64,000 nt of DNA from Selenomonadaceae bacterium (GCA_017476005.1 JAFVEM010000075.1:1-64000), one strand, 5' to 3'. Positions 45,111 to 53,898 are shown, counted from the first letter of the stretch. Translations and numbers: made by a program. The notes: generated from the letters alone by a model not told the origin.

Positions 45111-45328
45111 CAGCAGTATATCTCGCAATCGTCTTCCACTTTTTTACAGTTGGCGCGAACCCGGGGCATAACTTCGCTAGGGTCGGCACCTTCGGCAAAT
45201 TCCACCTTCATCTTGAGGGTCATGAAATTCACCGTGGCGTCCTTAACCCCCTCGGTTTTTTTAGCGGCTTCTTCCATCAGATTGGCGCAGTTGGCGCAAT
45301 CAACTTCGATTTTGTATGTCTTTTTCAT
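45110..45328 (-). CDS. HMA-domain heavy-metal-binding protein
   Basis: The 72-residue protein is one ferredoxin-like HMA domain with the metal-binding C-x-x-C at Cys11 and Cys14 (DCANCAN) and an extra Cys pair at the C-terminus (DDCEIYC). It resembles the detached N-terminal domain of P1B ATPases and probably delivers or senses the metal handled by the ATPase that it overlaps by one base. Its own start lies 29 bp inside the MATE gene. Confidence 0.88.
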   Translation of the reverse strand: MKKTYKIEVDCANCANLMEEAAKKTEGVKDATVNFMTLKMKVEFAEGADPSEVMPRVRANCKKVEDDCEIYC

Positions 45329-46637
45329 GTAAACATCTCCTTACGCGATACAATAAAATTTCCGCCGACACAGCTCTGGCGCTTTGGTCAAGGGCAAGAG
45401 CCAGCCAAGCCCCCATTAGCCCCCAGCCCCATGTATAGACAAACAGCCAAGTGACTAGGGGACGCAACAGGGCAATGCTGACGAAGGAATAAATGGCAAC
45501 CGCCGTGGTCTTGCCGCAGCCTCTCAGTGCGCCGGCTGACGTGAGGGCTTTTCCCTCGGGAAAACTCACTGCCGCCACAACCAGCATCACCACGCTACCT
45601 AAGGCTAGAGCTTCGGAGTCGGCGGCATAGAGAGCCAGAATCTCTTGCCTGAACATGAGAATCATTATACACGCAAGGGCGGAAAAAATAAAGCACCATT
45701 TATTGCCCACGGCAATATAACGCAGGAGCAGTCCCGTATTTTTTTGCCCCCTAGCTTGTCCTGTCAAGACCATGCTGGCTTTGCCCAGTCCTCCGGCGAA
45801 ACTGTAATAAAAATCGCAGAAATTCATGCAGATGGCGTGTACCGCATAAGGCATCGCGCCGAGACCGGCCACCAAGCGCGTATAAAGCACCATGCCCAAG
45901 CGCTCAAAACCCTGCTCGCCAAACACGCCGCCGAAAACCGGCAGGAGGGCGCGCCAATAATTTTTGTCGGGTAGCCAAGAGCCGCCGAGCAAATTTTCTT
46001 GCCGCAAATAAAGGAGCGTCCCCCCAAAGGTATAGATTGTCCCCACCAAAGTACCGATAGCGGCTCCCGTGACGCCCATAGCCGGAAAAATTCCCCAACC
46101 GAATATCAGAGCGGCGCTTAAAAGGAGATTGACGATATTGCCCTGCAAATTTGTTTGCAGGACGGCCTTGGCATCGCCAAAGCCCAACATCACCCCCTGC
46201 ATGATAGCAGTTAGGGAGGTAAACCAGACGGCTACCAAAGCAATATCGGCGTAACGGAGCGCCAAGGGCAAATAATTTTCCTCCGCTCCCATCCAAAGAA
46301 GAATATCCGCTAGGTAGCTAAAGAAAAGCGCGTGCAAGAGGGTGAGGATAACACCCCAAACGAGCAGGGTGGCGCGGAGAATTTTCCCGGCAATTTGGGT
46401 TTGGCCTTGGCCGTAATTTTCGGCGGTCAAAAGGGTGACGACGGAGCTTAAAGTCCTCGCCAAGGTGAGAATCATCAGGCGCGGTTGGGTAAAAATACTC
46501 ACCGCCGCTATGGCCGTTACTCCTAGGGTACCCACCAAGATTATATCCACATTGGCGAGGAGGATCATGAACACGCCTTCCATAGCGGCCGGCAGGGCAA
46601 TGCTTAAATACTTGCGGTCATAACGGCCCACGGTCAC
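45300..46637 (-). CDS. MATE-family transporter within the metal operon
   Basis: The 445-residue protein has twelve predicted helices in two halves (YLSIALPAAMEGVFMILLANVDIILVGTLG start; second half from about residue 240). It overlaps the ABC ATPase gene before it by 4 bp and the HMA gene after it by 29 bp, so it is clearly translated with them. The substrate is unknown. The tight linkage with metal import and export genes suggests export of a chelator or a metal-related metabolite, but this is only inference. Confidence 0.88.
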   Translation of the reverse strand: MTVGRYDRKYLSIALPAAMEGVFMILLANVDIILVGTLGVTAIAAVSIFTQPRLMILTLARTLSSVVTLLTAENYGQGQTQIAGKILRATLLVWGVILTLLHALFFSYLADILLWMGAEENYLPLALRYADIALVAVWFTSLTAIMQGVMLGFGDAKAVLQTNLQGNIVNLLLSAALIFGWGIFPAMGVTGAAIGTLVGTIYTFGGTLLYLRQENLLGGSWLPDKNYWRALLPVFGGVFGEQGFERLGMVLYTRLVAGLGAMPYAVHAICMNFCDFYYSFAGGLGKASMVLTGQARGQKNTGLLLRYIAVGNKWCFIFSALACIMILMFRQEILALYAADSEALALGSVVMLVVAAVSFPEGKALTSAGALRGCGKTTAVAIYSFVSIALLRPLVTWLFVYTWGWGLMGAWLALALDQSARAVSAEILLYRVRRCLHEKDIQNRS

Positions 46638-47605
46638 CAGCCATTTTCCTCAGCGGTCAAAGGATAATGACAGGCCACGAAATGATTTGGTTCTGTCTCC
46701 GTTAAAACCGGTTTTTCAACGGCGCACACCTCCTCTGCGTAAGCGCACCGATTCCTAAAAGGGCAACCCGTGGGCATATCGAGGGGACTGGGAATATCCC
46801 CGGGGAGAATGCCGATGTACTTATTTTTTTCTTGGTCGGTGGAAAACACCGCTTGCAAGAGGGCGCGAGTGTAAGGGTGACGCGCCGCCCTCAGCTTGTC
46901 GCCGTCGATTTTTTCCATCACGTTTCCCAAATACATGACGGCGATTCGTTGACTGAAGAGAGACACCAAGGCCAAATCGTGACAGACAAAAATATAAGTC
47001 ACGCCCTGTTCCTTTTGCAAACGCACCAAGAGGCGCACGATGCTGTCTTGCACCGAGACGTCCAAGGCGCTGGTGGCCTCGTCGCAAACGATAATGTCGG
47101 GGGACAGTGCCAAGGCGCGCGCGATGGCCACCCTTTGCCTTTGACCGCCGCTCATATTGTGGGGATAACGCTCGGCAAAATCCTCCGGCAGTTCCACTGC
47201 TTGCAGGAGCGCGGCGGCCTTAGCTTTCACTTCATTTTTTTTGATAAGGTCAAAATTAAGGAGCGGTTCGCAGATAATATCCTTTACTTTCATTTTCGGG
47301 TTAAAAGCTGCCGTAGGGTCTTGAAAAACCATTTGCAGATGGCGGTAGTTTTGCCGTTTGGCCTCCCCGGAGAGCTTGGTAATGTCTTGATCGCGGAAAA
47401 TGATGCGCCCGGCGGTGGGCGGCTCGATGCACATGAGGGCTTTTAGAAGAGTGGTCTTGCCGCAACCCGACTCGCCCACGATGCCCACCGTCTCCCCTTT
47501 TCGCACCACAAAACTCACATCATCCACGGCGGTAAGGGTTCGCCCCTCGCTCACCGGGAATTTTTTGGTGATATGCTCCACGCGCATAATTATTTCCTCA
47601 GACAA
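46634..47605 (-). CDS. Nickel/peptide ABC transporter ATPase 2 (NikE/OppF type)
   Basis: The 323-residue ATPase has Walker A GESGCGKTT, the signature MSGGQRQRVAIARAL, Walker B IIVCDEATSALD, and the C-terminal oligopeptide-transport extension with the cysteine set GCPFRNRCAYAEEVC. It forms the ATP-driven motor with the partner ATPase encoded just before it (8-bp overlap). It belongs to the same transporter as the permeases at 50450-52212. Confidence 0.9.
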   Translation of the reverse strand: MSEEIIMRVEHITKKFPVSEGRTLTAVDDVSFVVRKGETVGIVGESGCGKTTLLKALMCIEPPTAGRIIFRDQDITKLSGEAKRQNYRHLQMVFQDPTAAFNPKMKVKDIICEPLLNFDLIKKNEVKAKAAALLQAVELPEDFAERYPHNMSGGQRQRVAIARALALSPDIIVCDEATSALDVSVQDSIVRLLVRLQKEQGVTYIFVCHDLALVSLFSQRIAVMYLGNVMEKIDGDKLRAARHPYTRALLQAVFSTDQEKNKYIGILPGDIPSPLDMPTGCPFRNRCAYAEEVCAVEKPVLTETEPNHFVACHYPLTAEENGW

Positions 47606-48389
47606 AGCGCACCCCTCCTATCTCCGGCACCGCTTTGAGCAGTGTCTTGGTGTAATCGCTTTGGGGATTTTGCAAAATTTCCTCCGTTTTGCCGTAATCC
47701 ACCACGCGCCCACTCTTCATCACCATGAGTTTGTCGGCCATGTAGGAGGCCACCCCTAAATTGTGCGTGACCATAATCATGGCAGTGCCGCTACCCTTGG
47801 TGACAAAGAGGAGCTCCCCCACGATTTGCGCTTGGGTGGTGACATCGAGCGCCGAGGTTGGTTCGTCGGCCAAGAGCAATTTGGGTTGAAAGGTAATGGC
47901 CATGGCGATGCCAACCCGTTGCCGCATACCGCCGGAAAGCTCAAAGGTGTAGGAGCGTAAAATATTTTCCGGGTTCGGCAAATTCATCCGCGTTAGCATT
48001 TCCGCCGCTAGGTCATAAGCGGCTTTTTTACCGAGGTCGCTATGGGTCTGAATGTACTCCACGAACTGCTTGCCGATGGTGTGTACCGGGTTCATCATGT
48101 TGCCGCTGTCCTGAAAAATCATGGACAGCTCTTTTCCCCGGAGATTGCGCCAGTCGCTTGCCGATAGCTCGGGCAAATTTTGGCCGTTAAACAGCATTTT
48201 TTCAGCCTGAAAGTGACCGCCGCCCCCCAATGCGTTTAGCAAGGCTCTGATGACCGTGGTCTTACCGCTGCCCGATTCCCCTACAATGGCGAGGACTTCC
48301 CCTTCGTTTAAGTAAAAACTGACTCCCGTCACCGTAGGCGGCTTGTCCTTACCGTAGGAAACGCTTAAATCTTCAACTGTAAGTAGCAT
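47598..48389 (-). CDS. Nickel/peptide ABC transporter ATPase 1 (NikD/OppD type)
   Basis: The 263-residue ATPase has Walker A GESGSGKTT, a Q loop (MIFQDSGNMMNPVHTIG), the signature LSGGMRQRVGIAMAI, and Walker B LLLADEPTSALD. Its short length, without a long C-terminal extension, is closer to NikD than to OppD. A 212-bp spacer full of palindromes separates it from the binding-protein gene. Confidence 0.9.
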   Translation of the reverse strand: MLLTVEDLSVSYGKDKPPTVTGVSFYLNEGEVLAIVGESGSGKTTVIRALLNALGGGGHFQAEKMLFNGQNLPELSASDWRNLRGKELSMIFQDSGNMMNPVHTIGKQFVEYIQTHSDLGKKAAYDLAAEMLTRMNLPNPENILRSYTFELSGGMRQRVGIAMAITFQPKLLLADEPTSALDVTTQAQIVGELLFVTKGSGTAMIMVTHNLGVASYMADKLMVMKSGRVVDYGKTEEILQNPQSDYTKTLLKAVPEIGGVRFV

Positions 48390-48401
48390 AGTCCCTCTTA
48401 T

Positions 48402-48480
48402 TTCTTGAGGGCTTTGCCCTCAAACTCCTACCAAAGGGGCTAAGCCCCTCTGGACTCCTTTATAGATTTATAGATTTTTA
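48402..48480. repeat. Modular palindromic repeat upstream of nikD-like gene
   Basis: Modules TTGAGGGCTTTGCCCTCAAA and CCAAAGGGGCTAAGCCCCTCTGG, then a TATAGATTTATAGATTTTTATA tail. The same module order is found at 52230-52320. Confidence 0.75.
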
Positions 48481-48486
48481 TAAATA

Positions 48487-48524
48487 GGGAGTCGTTCCGG
48501 CTTTGTCGAGCCGAAACAACTCCC
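48487..48524. terminator. Long hairpin downstream of the binding-protein gene
   Basis: A 16-bp stem with wobbles (48487-48502 with 48509-48524) has a 6-nt loop. No clear T-run follows on either strand, so termination is possible but not certain. Confidence 0.5.
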
Positions 48525-48540
48525 GAAGGTTTAGCAAACA

Positions 48541-48599
48541 AAAAATCTATTAGGGATTCCAAAGGGACTGTGTCCCTTTGGCCGCCGGAGGCAAAAAAA
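48541..48599. repeat. 59-bp repeat, copy A
   Basis: It is nearly identical (about 55 of 59 positions) to 52371-52430. Both contain AAAGGGACTGTGTCCCTT followed by GGCCGCCGGAGGC and lie just past the 3' end of a minus-strand gene. Confidence 0.8.
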
Positions 48600-48601
48600 C
48601 T

Positions 48602-50182
48602 TCACTTAGCCGGCTTAATAAGATTGGTAATCCAGTAGTAATCCGAAGGATACATTTTCACGCCGGACACATATTTGGCGTTGATGATGTTGGTTTGAGG
48701 ATAGCCGAAGAACAGGGAGGCACTGTCGTCTAGCAGAATTTGTTGCAGATCAATGATGAGCTGACGACGCTTGCCGGGGTCGAACTCGGAGGACAGCTCA
48801 TCAAGTTTGGCATCGTAGGCGGGATTGGAGTAGCCGGAGCCGTTTTGGGGATTGCGGCCGCCCTCGTTGGTCTTCCAGTACCAAGTGAGGAAAATTTCCG
48901 GATCCCCGGTATTGGCCGTGGTGATGTTGGAAATCAGGAGGTCGTATTCGCCCTTGATGCCCATGCCGTCGATTAAATTATAATCCACGGTGTTGATTCT
49001 GATGTCAAAGCCCAGTTTCTTGAGGTCGCTTTGCACCGCTTCGGCGTAGAGGGGAAGTTCGGCGCGGCTGTTATACACCACGAAATCAAGAGTGAGTTTC
49101 TGCCCGTCCTTTTCGCGAATACCGTCGCCGTCCGTGTCTTTCCAACCGGCTTCATCGAGGAGCTTGGCCGCGCGTTCCGGGTTGTAGGCGTTGGGATCTT
49201 TTAACTCGCTGAAGCCGTAATCCAAAGAGGGCGGCACCGGGGCTTTACCGGGAATGAAAGTGCCTCTGAGGAGCACGTTATTATAAGTTTCCCGGTCGCA
49301 CCCGGAGATGAGCGCCGCCCGTACCTTCGGGTCGGACAAAATGCGTCCCGGATTCTGATTCATTCTTGCCAGTACCACTCGGAGCGAAGAAATTTCGTCG
49401 ATGACGAATTTGTCGTTGCCCTTGAAAATATCAATATCCCCGGCGGCAATGTTCACCGCCACATCTACGTCGCCGGATTGCAGCGCCATGGCGCGAGTGT
49501 TGGGATCGTCGATAGAGGGGATTTCCACTTTATCATAGGGGACTTCGGCGTAATAGTTGGGATTACGTTGCATAATCGCCTTTTCTTTGACGAAGGATTC
49601 CACCATGTAAGGCCCGGTGCAGATAGGCCCTTCCTTGGCGAAATTACGTCCTTCCGTTTCGGCCTTGGTATCCACAATAATGAAGAGGGGATCCGCCAAA
49701 TAGCCCGGCATACCCGGCAGGGGCTTTTTGGTTTTGATGATGAGATTTTGTCCCTCGGCCTTTATTTCTTCGTACTCAAAGAAGGTGGCCGCCCGGTCGT
49801 TTTTGGCAAAGGCGCGTTCAATAGATGCTTTCACCGCTTCGGCGGTCAGGGGTTCGCCGTTGGAAAATTTCACCCCGTCTTTAAGGGTAAAAGTCCAAGT
49901 GAGTTTATCCTCGGAAATCTCCCATTTGTCGGCGAGCCAAGGCGTGACGTTCATTTTCTCGTCGAATTTGGTGAGACATTCTCCCAAACCGTAGCGCATG
50001 ACCACCCAACCGAAATAATTTTGCGTCGGCTCCAAGGTGTCCGCAAAGTTCGTCACTCCCACTTTCAGCGTCGAGGCATCCCCGGCGGTTTTGCCGTCCT
50101 CGCCGCCGCATCCGGCGATAAGCCCTGCCGTCAGCAAAGCGCAAAGGCCAATCGCCAGTTTCTTTACTCGCGAATTTTTCAT
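48602..50182 (-). CDS. Nickel/peptide-type ABC substrate-binding lipoprotein
   Basis: The 526-residue family 5 binding protein has a lipobox ending L-I-A-G-C near residue 28 and the SBP_bac_5 pattern (GECLTKFDEKMNVTPWLADKWEISEDKLTWTFTLKDGVKFSNG). It resembles NikA/CntA-type binders of nickel or metal-metallophore complexes more than long OppA proteins, but metal ligands cannot be identified by eye. ATG 50182 has AAAGGAG upstream; a longer frame starts at 50221 inside the palindromic spacer. Confidence 0.82.
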   Translation of the reverse strand: MKNSRVKKLAIGLCALLTAGLIAGCGGEDGKTAGDASTLKVGVTNFADTLEPTQNYFGWVVMRYGLGECLTKFDEKMNVTPWLADKWEISEDKLTWTFTLKDGVKFSNGEPLTAEAVKASIERAFAKNDRAATFFEYEEIKAEGQNLIIKTKKPLPGMPGYLADPLFIIVDTKAETEGRNFAKEGPICTGPYMVESFVKEKAIMQRNPNYYAEVPYDKVEIPSIDDPNTRAMALQSGDVDVAVNIAAGDIDIFKGNDKFVIDEISSLRVVLARMNQNPGRILSDPKVRAALISGCDRETYNNVLLRGTFIPGKAPVPPSLDYGFSELKDPNAYNPERAAKLLDEAGWKDTDGDGIREKDGQKLTLDFVVYNSRAELPLYAEAVQSDLKKLGFDIRINTVDYNLIDGMGIKGEYDLLISNITTANTGDPEIFLTWYWKTNEGGRNPQNGSGYSNPAYDAKLDELSSEFDPGKRRQLIIDLQQILLDDSASLFFGYPQTNIINAKYVSGVKMYPSDYYWITNLIKPAK

Positions 50183-50203
50183 TTTTATTGCTCCTTTTTT
50201 ATT

Positions 50204-50449
50204 GTTGGGGCGTTGCCCCAAGCCCCACTGCTAACGCATAAGCGACCGCTAATGGCTAAAGCCATAAGCGTCTGCTTAAAGAGGCTCTGCCTCTTGACTC
50301 CGGCAGGGGAAATAATTTCCCCTGCACCCCTTAGTTGAATTAAGGGTATCGTTAAAACTTGTTAAAAAGGGGTGCAGGGGGCTATGCTCCCTGCTGGGAG
50401 TCCAGAGGGCGAAGCCCTTTGGCAGGTTTGGGCAGCGCCCAATAAAATT
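50204..50449. repeat. Cluster of intergenic palindromic modules
   Basis: This 246-bp spacer holds GTTGGGGCGTTGCCCCAA, a GCAGGGGAAATAATTTCCCC module, and a second set in opposite orientation (CAGGGGGCTATGCTCCCTG, CCAGAGGGCGAAGCCCTTTGG, TTGGGCAGCGCCCAA). No gene is present. Confidence 0.75.
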
Positions 50450-51277
50450 TTATTCATGCCTCGGGTCTAGCACATCGCGCAAGCTGTCGCCCCACAGGTT
50501 GAAGATGGCTACCACCGTAAAGATGGCCACGCCGGGATAAATCATGAGCCAAGGGGCGGTCTGAATGTACTGCCGACCTTCGTTCAGCATCAGACCCCAT
50601 TCCGGCGTAGGGGGCTGGGCGCCGAAGCCCAAGAAGGACAAGCCCGCTATTTCCATCATCATGGTGCCTATGTCCATTGCGCCGGTAATGACCACCATGG
50701 GGAGGATGTTGGGAATGATGTGCCGCTTTAAGATGTTTAACGTGGTAGCACCGTTCACTTTGGCCGCCAAGATAAAATCGCTGTGCCTGAGTTTAATGAC
50801 AAGACTGCGGACTAAGCGAGCGTATTTAGCCCAACTGACGGCGAGCAACGCCAAAATCGTATTGACCACACTGCCCCCCAAAATGCCGGCAATGGCAATG
50901 GCCAGCACCACTCCGGGGAAGGCTAGCATCATGTCGGCAAAGCGCATGAGAATCATTTCCGTTTTACCGCCGAAGTAACCGGAAACAATGCCTACCGCTG
51001 ACCCCACCAAAGCCAACAGCATCACGAGGCAAATGGTCATAAAGAGAGAAACCTGCGTCCCGGCAATGATGCGCGATAAGGTATCCCGTCCCAGTTTATC
51101 GGTACCCAATAAATGTTCCGCCGTGGGCGTTTGGAGGACATTTTTGAGATTGCCGACCATGGGGTCTTGGGGCGTGAGCCACGGGGCGAAAATCGCGATA
51201 AGCACGATGAGGATTACGAGAAGAGTGTAGCAGGAAAAGAGGCGATGTTCCTTGACGAAAGCAGAAAGATCACTCAT
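50450..51277 (-). CDS. Nickel/peptide ABC transporter permease (NikC/DppC type)
   Basis: The 275-residue protein has six membrane helices, an N-terminal OppC-like segment, and the EAA loop region ATTLNILKRHIIPNILP that contacts the ATPases. It overlaps the first permease gene by 4 bp. Confidence 0.9.
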   Translation of the reverse strand: MSDLSAFVKEHRLFSCYTLLVILIVLIAIFAPWLTPQDPMVGNLKNVLQTPTAEHLLGTDKLGRDTLSRIIAGTQVSLFMTICLVMLLALVGSAVGIVSGYFGGKTEMILMRFADMMLAFPGVVLAIAIAGILGGSVVNTILALLAVSWAKYARLVRSLVIKLRHSDFILAAKVNGATTLNILKRHIIPNILPMVVITGAMDIGTMMMEIAGLSFLGFGAQPPTPEWGLMLNEGRQYIQTAPWLMIYPGVAIFTVVAIFNLWGDSLRDVLDPRHE

Positions 51278-52212
51278 GCCGCCTCCCCCTTTCTGAGTTT
51301 GGGGTCAAGGTAGCTGTAGGAAAGATCCACCAAGAAATTTATCACCATATAGACGATGGCAATCCACAGGACAAACCCCTCAATCAAGGGATAATCGCGC
51401 ATCATGATGGCGCGTACCGCCGTGGCACCAATCCCCGGCCAAGAGAAAACCATCTCGATAACCGCCACGCCCCCCAAAAGCCAACCGATACTCATGCCGA
51501 GGAGGGTAATGAGAGGAAGAAGCGCATTAGGGAGAACGTGTTTCCACAGGATGACTTGCTCGGAAAGACCTCTGGCGCGAGCGCCGATGACGTAATCTTG
51601 ATGGAGTTCGTCGAGGATAACGGTTCTGACCTGCCGCACATATTTGGTAGATTGATAAATGGCCAAAGTCAGCGCCGGCAACACTACCCCCTTTGCCGTC
51701 ACCGACGAGCTAGTGATGGGGAACAGTCCCAGTTTCAGTCCGAAAATGTAGAGAAGCATCAGACCCAGCCAAAAATTAGGCATGGACACCCCGATGAAGG
51801 AACACACCCTGACCACATAATCCGGCCACTCATTTTGTCTGACCGCCGACCAAATTCCCAGCGGCAGAGAGATTATCAGCACGAATATTATGGTGACGGC
51901 GGCAAGAAACAGCGTTCCCACAAAACCCTCCGCCAGTTTCTCCGTTACCGGTTTTTTGGCCGAATAGGAAATCCCCATGTCGCCGTTTAGCAGTCCGCCC
52001 ACCCAGTTGGCATACTGGACGAGAAAGGGCTTGTCAAGACCCATTTCCTCGCGCGTCTTTTGAATGAGTTCTTCCGAGACGATGGTGTCCCCGGCTTCCA
52101 AAACCATCATGGCCGGGTCGCCGGGAGCAATATATGTCAGGCAAAAGGTGAGAAAGCTGACACCGACAAGGGTTATCAGCATCTGTAGCAGCCTATTGCC
52201 GAGTGTCTTCAC
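51274..52212 (-). CDS. Nickel/peptide ABC transporter permease (NikB/DppB type)
   Basis: The 312-residue protein has six membrane helices with the typical start LLQMLITLVGVSFLTFCLTYIAPGDPA and the EAA loop RGLSEQVILWKHVLPNALLP. The GTG start has AGGAGG about 8 nt upstream. It is the first ABC gene after the riboswitch-controlled porin, 146 bp downstream on the same strand. Confidence 0.9.
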   Translation of the reverse strand: MKTLGNRLLQMLITLVGVSFLTFCLTYIAPGDPAMMVLEAGDTIVSEELIQKTREEMGLDKPFLVQYANWVGGLLNGDMGISYSAKKPVTEKLAEGFVGTLFLAAVTIIFVLIISLPLGIWSAVRQNEWPDYVVRVCSFIGVSMPNFWLGLMLLYIFGLKLGLFPITSSSVTAKGVVLPALTLAIYQSTKYVRQVRTVILDELHQDYVIGARARGLSEQVILWKHVLPNALLPLITLLGMSIGWLLGGVAVIEMVFSWPGIGATAVRAIMMRDYPLIEGFVLWIAIVYMVINFLVDLSYSYLDPKLRKGEAA

Positions 52213-52229
52213 GGCATCGACCTCCTATA

Positions 52230-52320
52230 ATTGGGGCTTTGCCCCAAACCCCACCAAAGGGCTTTGCCCTCTGGACTCCTAGCAGGGGGATTATCCCCCT
52301 GCACCCTTTATTAGATTTTA
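52230..52320. repeat. Modular palindromic repeat between porin and permease
   Basis: Modules in order: TTGGGGCTTTGCCCCAA, CCAAAGGGCTTTGCCCTCTGG, GCAGGGGGATTATCCCCCTG, TTAGATTTTA. It lies between the porin and nikB-like genes and has no clean T-run on the minus exit. Confidence 0.8.
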
Positions 52321-52357
52321 TTATTTTGGGTTAGAAAAAAACCTTACGGTTATATCA

Positions 52358-53749
52358 CTAAATTACCAATAAAAGTCTATTAGGGTTTCCAAAGGGACTG
52401 TGTCCCTTGGGCCGCCGGAGGCAAAAAATAAAAAATGAAAAAGAAAATAAAAGAAAAAATTCTAAGAAGAACCGCACCCGACCAAAGAAGGTTTGGCTGT
52501 TTTGATCGGTGGTGAGGGTCTTACCGTTCAGGTATTGCACCTCGGCGGTAATGTTTTTGGCAGGTACATACTGAGCGCCGATTTCCCAACCCTTGCGGTC
52601 GTTTTTGCTGAAATAAGTTTCGTAGGTGGGGGCAAGACTCACAAAGGGGCTGATGTGACGATACGCCAGCCACGCTCCCCAAGTTCCCGGTTCTTTGCGC
52701 TTGGCACCCTTGTAGGCAAGTTTCACACTGGCCGCTTGGTCGTAATTATCGGCGGCAGTGTTCTTGGCGTAGGCTCCCGACAGGGCAAAGTTGTCGTCGA
52801 AACGGTAGCTGGCACCCACCGACCAAATGCTGGCAGAATCTTCGGCATTGTTCTTGCTGTAGCCGGCCACCTGTTTGAAGCCGTCGGAGCCAAAGTGACG
52901 ATAGCCAAGCCCGGCGAAAACCTTGTCTTTGTTGTAGTTTAATTGCAAGCCTTGATAGTTCGGCGTGTCGCCTGCGCCTAGGGTGGCGTTGCCTATGGGA
53001 ATACTCGCCATGTTATAGCGTCCCAATTCCAAAATTCCTTGCAGTTCCTTGCCGTAAGTAAGCTGCACCCCGGAAAAAAAGGCATCCGTTACCAAGCCTT
53101 CATCATTGTAGCTGTAGTTGGACATTTTCCCTAGGGCAATGCCAAATTTATCGTAAGTCCCTTGGGCGTAGGCGTAAGTTAATTGCATACTGCCATTATT
53201 GCGTACCGCATCGGTCGTTAGATCCACTTGCCCGGTAAGACGCGCCTTGACCTGCCAATGGTCGTTTACTTCGGCGGTGGGGAAAAGGCGAAGTTCGGCG
53301 CGAGCTGTTTCGCCGGTATCATGACCGCCCCCGGCAATGTCTGTCCGGTCATTGACATAAAACTGACGCAGTTCCCCCGTCCACTTCACCATGTCGGCGT
53401 GTTTTTCCAAATTGGCCACGCGCACGCCGAGACTGTTTAACTCGTCGGAAAACTCGGCGGCCAGTTTGTCAATGAGGGCTTTGTCCTTGGCCGAAACGTC
53501 GCTTTTCGCCATGGCCTTGGCTACCATCTGCGCCATTTCGTAGCGAGTGATGTGCTTGTCGCCGCGAAAAGTGCCGTCGCCGTAACCGTTTATCACGCCG
53601 TCACTCGCAAGTTCCGTCACCGCATCATAAGACCAATGGTCGGAGGGAACATCGGAAAAAGGATTGCTGGCCGCCGCAGCCGCATTAGCCATGCCCACGG
53701 TTAAAGCCGCAGTTAAACAGGACACAAGTTTCTTACGCAAATAATTCAT
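52358..53749 (-). CDS. SLH-domain outer-membrane porin (OmpM type), riboswitch-controlled
   Basis: The 463-residue protein has a signal peptide (cleavage after A-A-A-A-A, about residue 27), one SLH domain (about 30-75, FSDVPSDHWSYDAVTELASDG), a short coiled-coil stalk (about 85-115), and a beta-barrel (about 120-430). In diderm Firmicutes SLH porins anchor the outer membrane to peptidoglycan and let small solutes in. The barrel's last strand reads G-R-V-R-F-F, but the frame continues into T-rich sequence and a repeat. In the +1 frame a TAG follows R-V-R-F-F at once, giving the usual terminal Phe. ATG 53749 abuts GGGAGG; TTG 53740 has better spacing (9 nt). A cobalamin riboswitch lies upstream. 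Confidence 0.85.
   Translation of the reverse strand: MNYLRKKLVSCLTAALTVGMANAAAAASNPFSDVPSDHWSYDAVTELASDGVINGYGDGTFRGDKHITRYEMAQMVAKAMAKSDVSAKDKALIDKLAAEFSDELNSLGVRVANLEKHADMVKWTGELRQFYVNDRTDIAGGGHDTGETARAELRLFPTAEVNDHWQVKARLTGQVDLTTDAVRNNGSMQLTYAYAQGTYDKFGIALGKMSNYSYNDEGLVTDAFFSGVQLTYGKELQGILELGRYNMASIPIGNATLGAGDTPNYQGLQLNYNKDKVFAGLGYRHFGSDGFKQVAGYSKNNAEDSASIWSVGASYRFDDNFALSGAYAKNTAADNYDQAASVKLAYKGAKRKEPGTWGAWLAYRHISPFVSLAPTYETYFSKNDRKGWEIGAQYVPAKNITAEVQYLNGKTLTTDQNSQTFFGRVRFFLEFFLLFSFSFFIFCLRRPKGHSPFGNPNRLLLVI
52371..52430. repeat. 59-bp repeat, copy B, overlapping the porin 3' end
   Basis: This second copy of the repeat at 48541-48599 is translated as the last residues of the porin frame (C-L-R-R-P-K-G-H-S-P-F-G-N and on), which suggests the porin frame runs past its original stop. 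Confidence 0.8.
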
Positions 53750-53772
53750 CCTCCCAATCTGTTTATGAAAAA

Positions 53773-53812
53773 TAAAAAACGCCCATTTTCAGCTGGAGCT
53801 TAAAAATGGGCG
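53773..53812 (-). terminator. Intrinsic terminator of the riboswitch expression platform
   Basis: On the minus strand a 10-bp stem (CGCCCATTTT/AAAATGGGCG) with an inner AGCT/AGCT pairing is followed by T6. It lies 87 nt after the aptamer and before the porin start, so ligand binding probably favours termination. Confidence 0.85.
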
Positions 53813-53898
53813 CAGGAAACACACTAAAAAAACTAAAATCCCCATCCCCATCGCTCGCAGGTGCATAAGCCGTAAAACCGACTTAAACGGTGATGACA

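Noticed and set aside
48402-50449. CRISPR array or tandem repeat
   Set aside because: The repeats are palindromic modules of varied length in intergenic spacers, not regularly spaced direct repeats.
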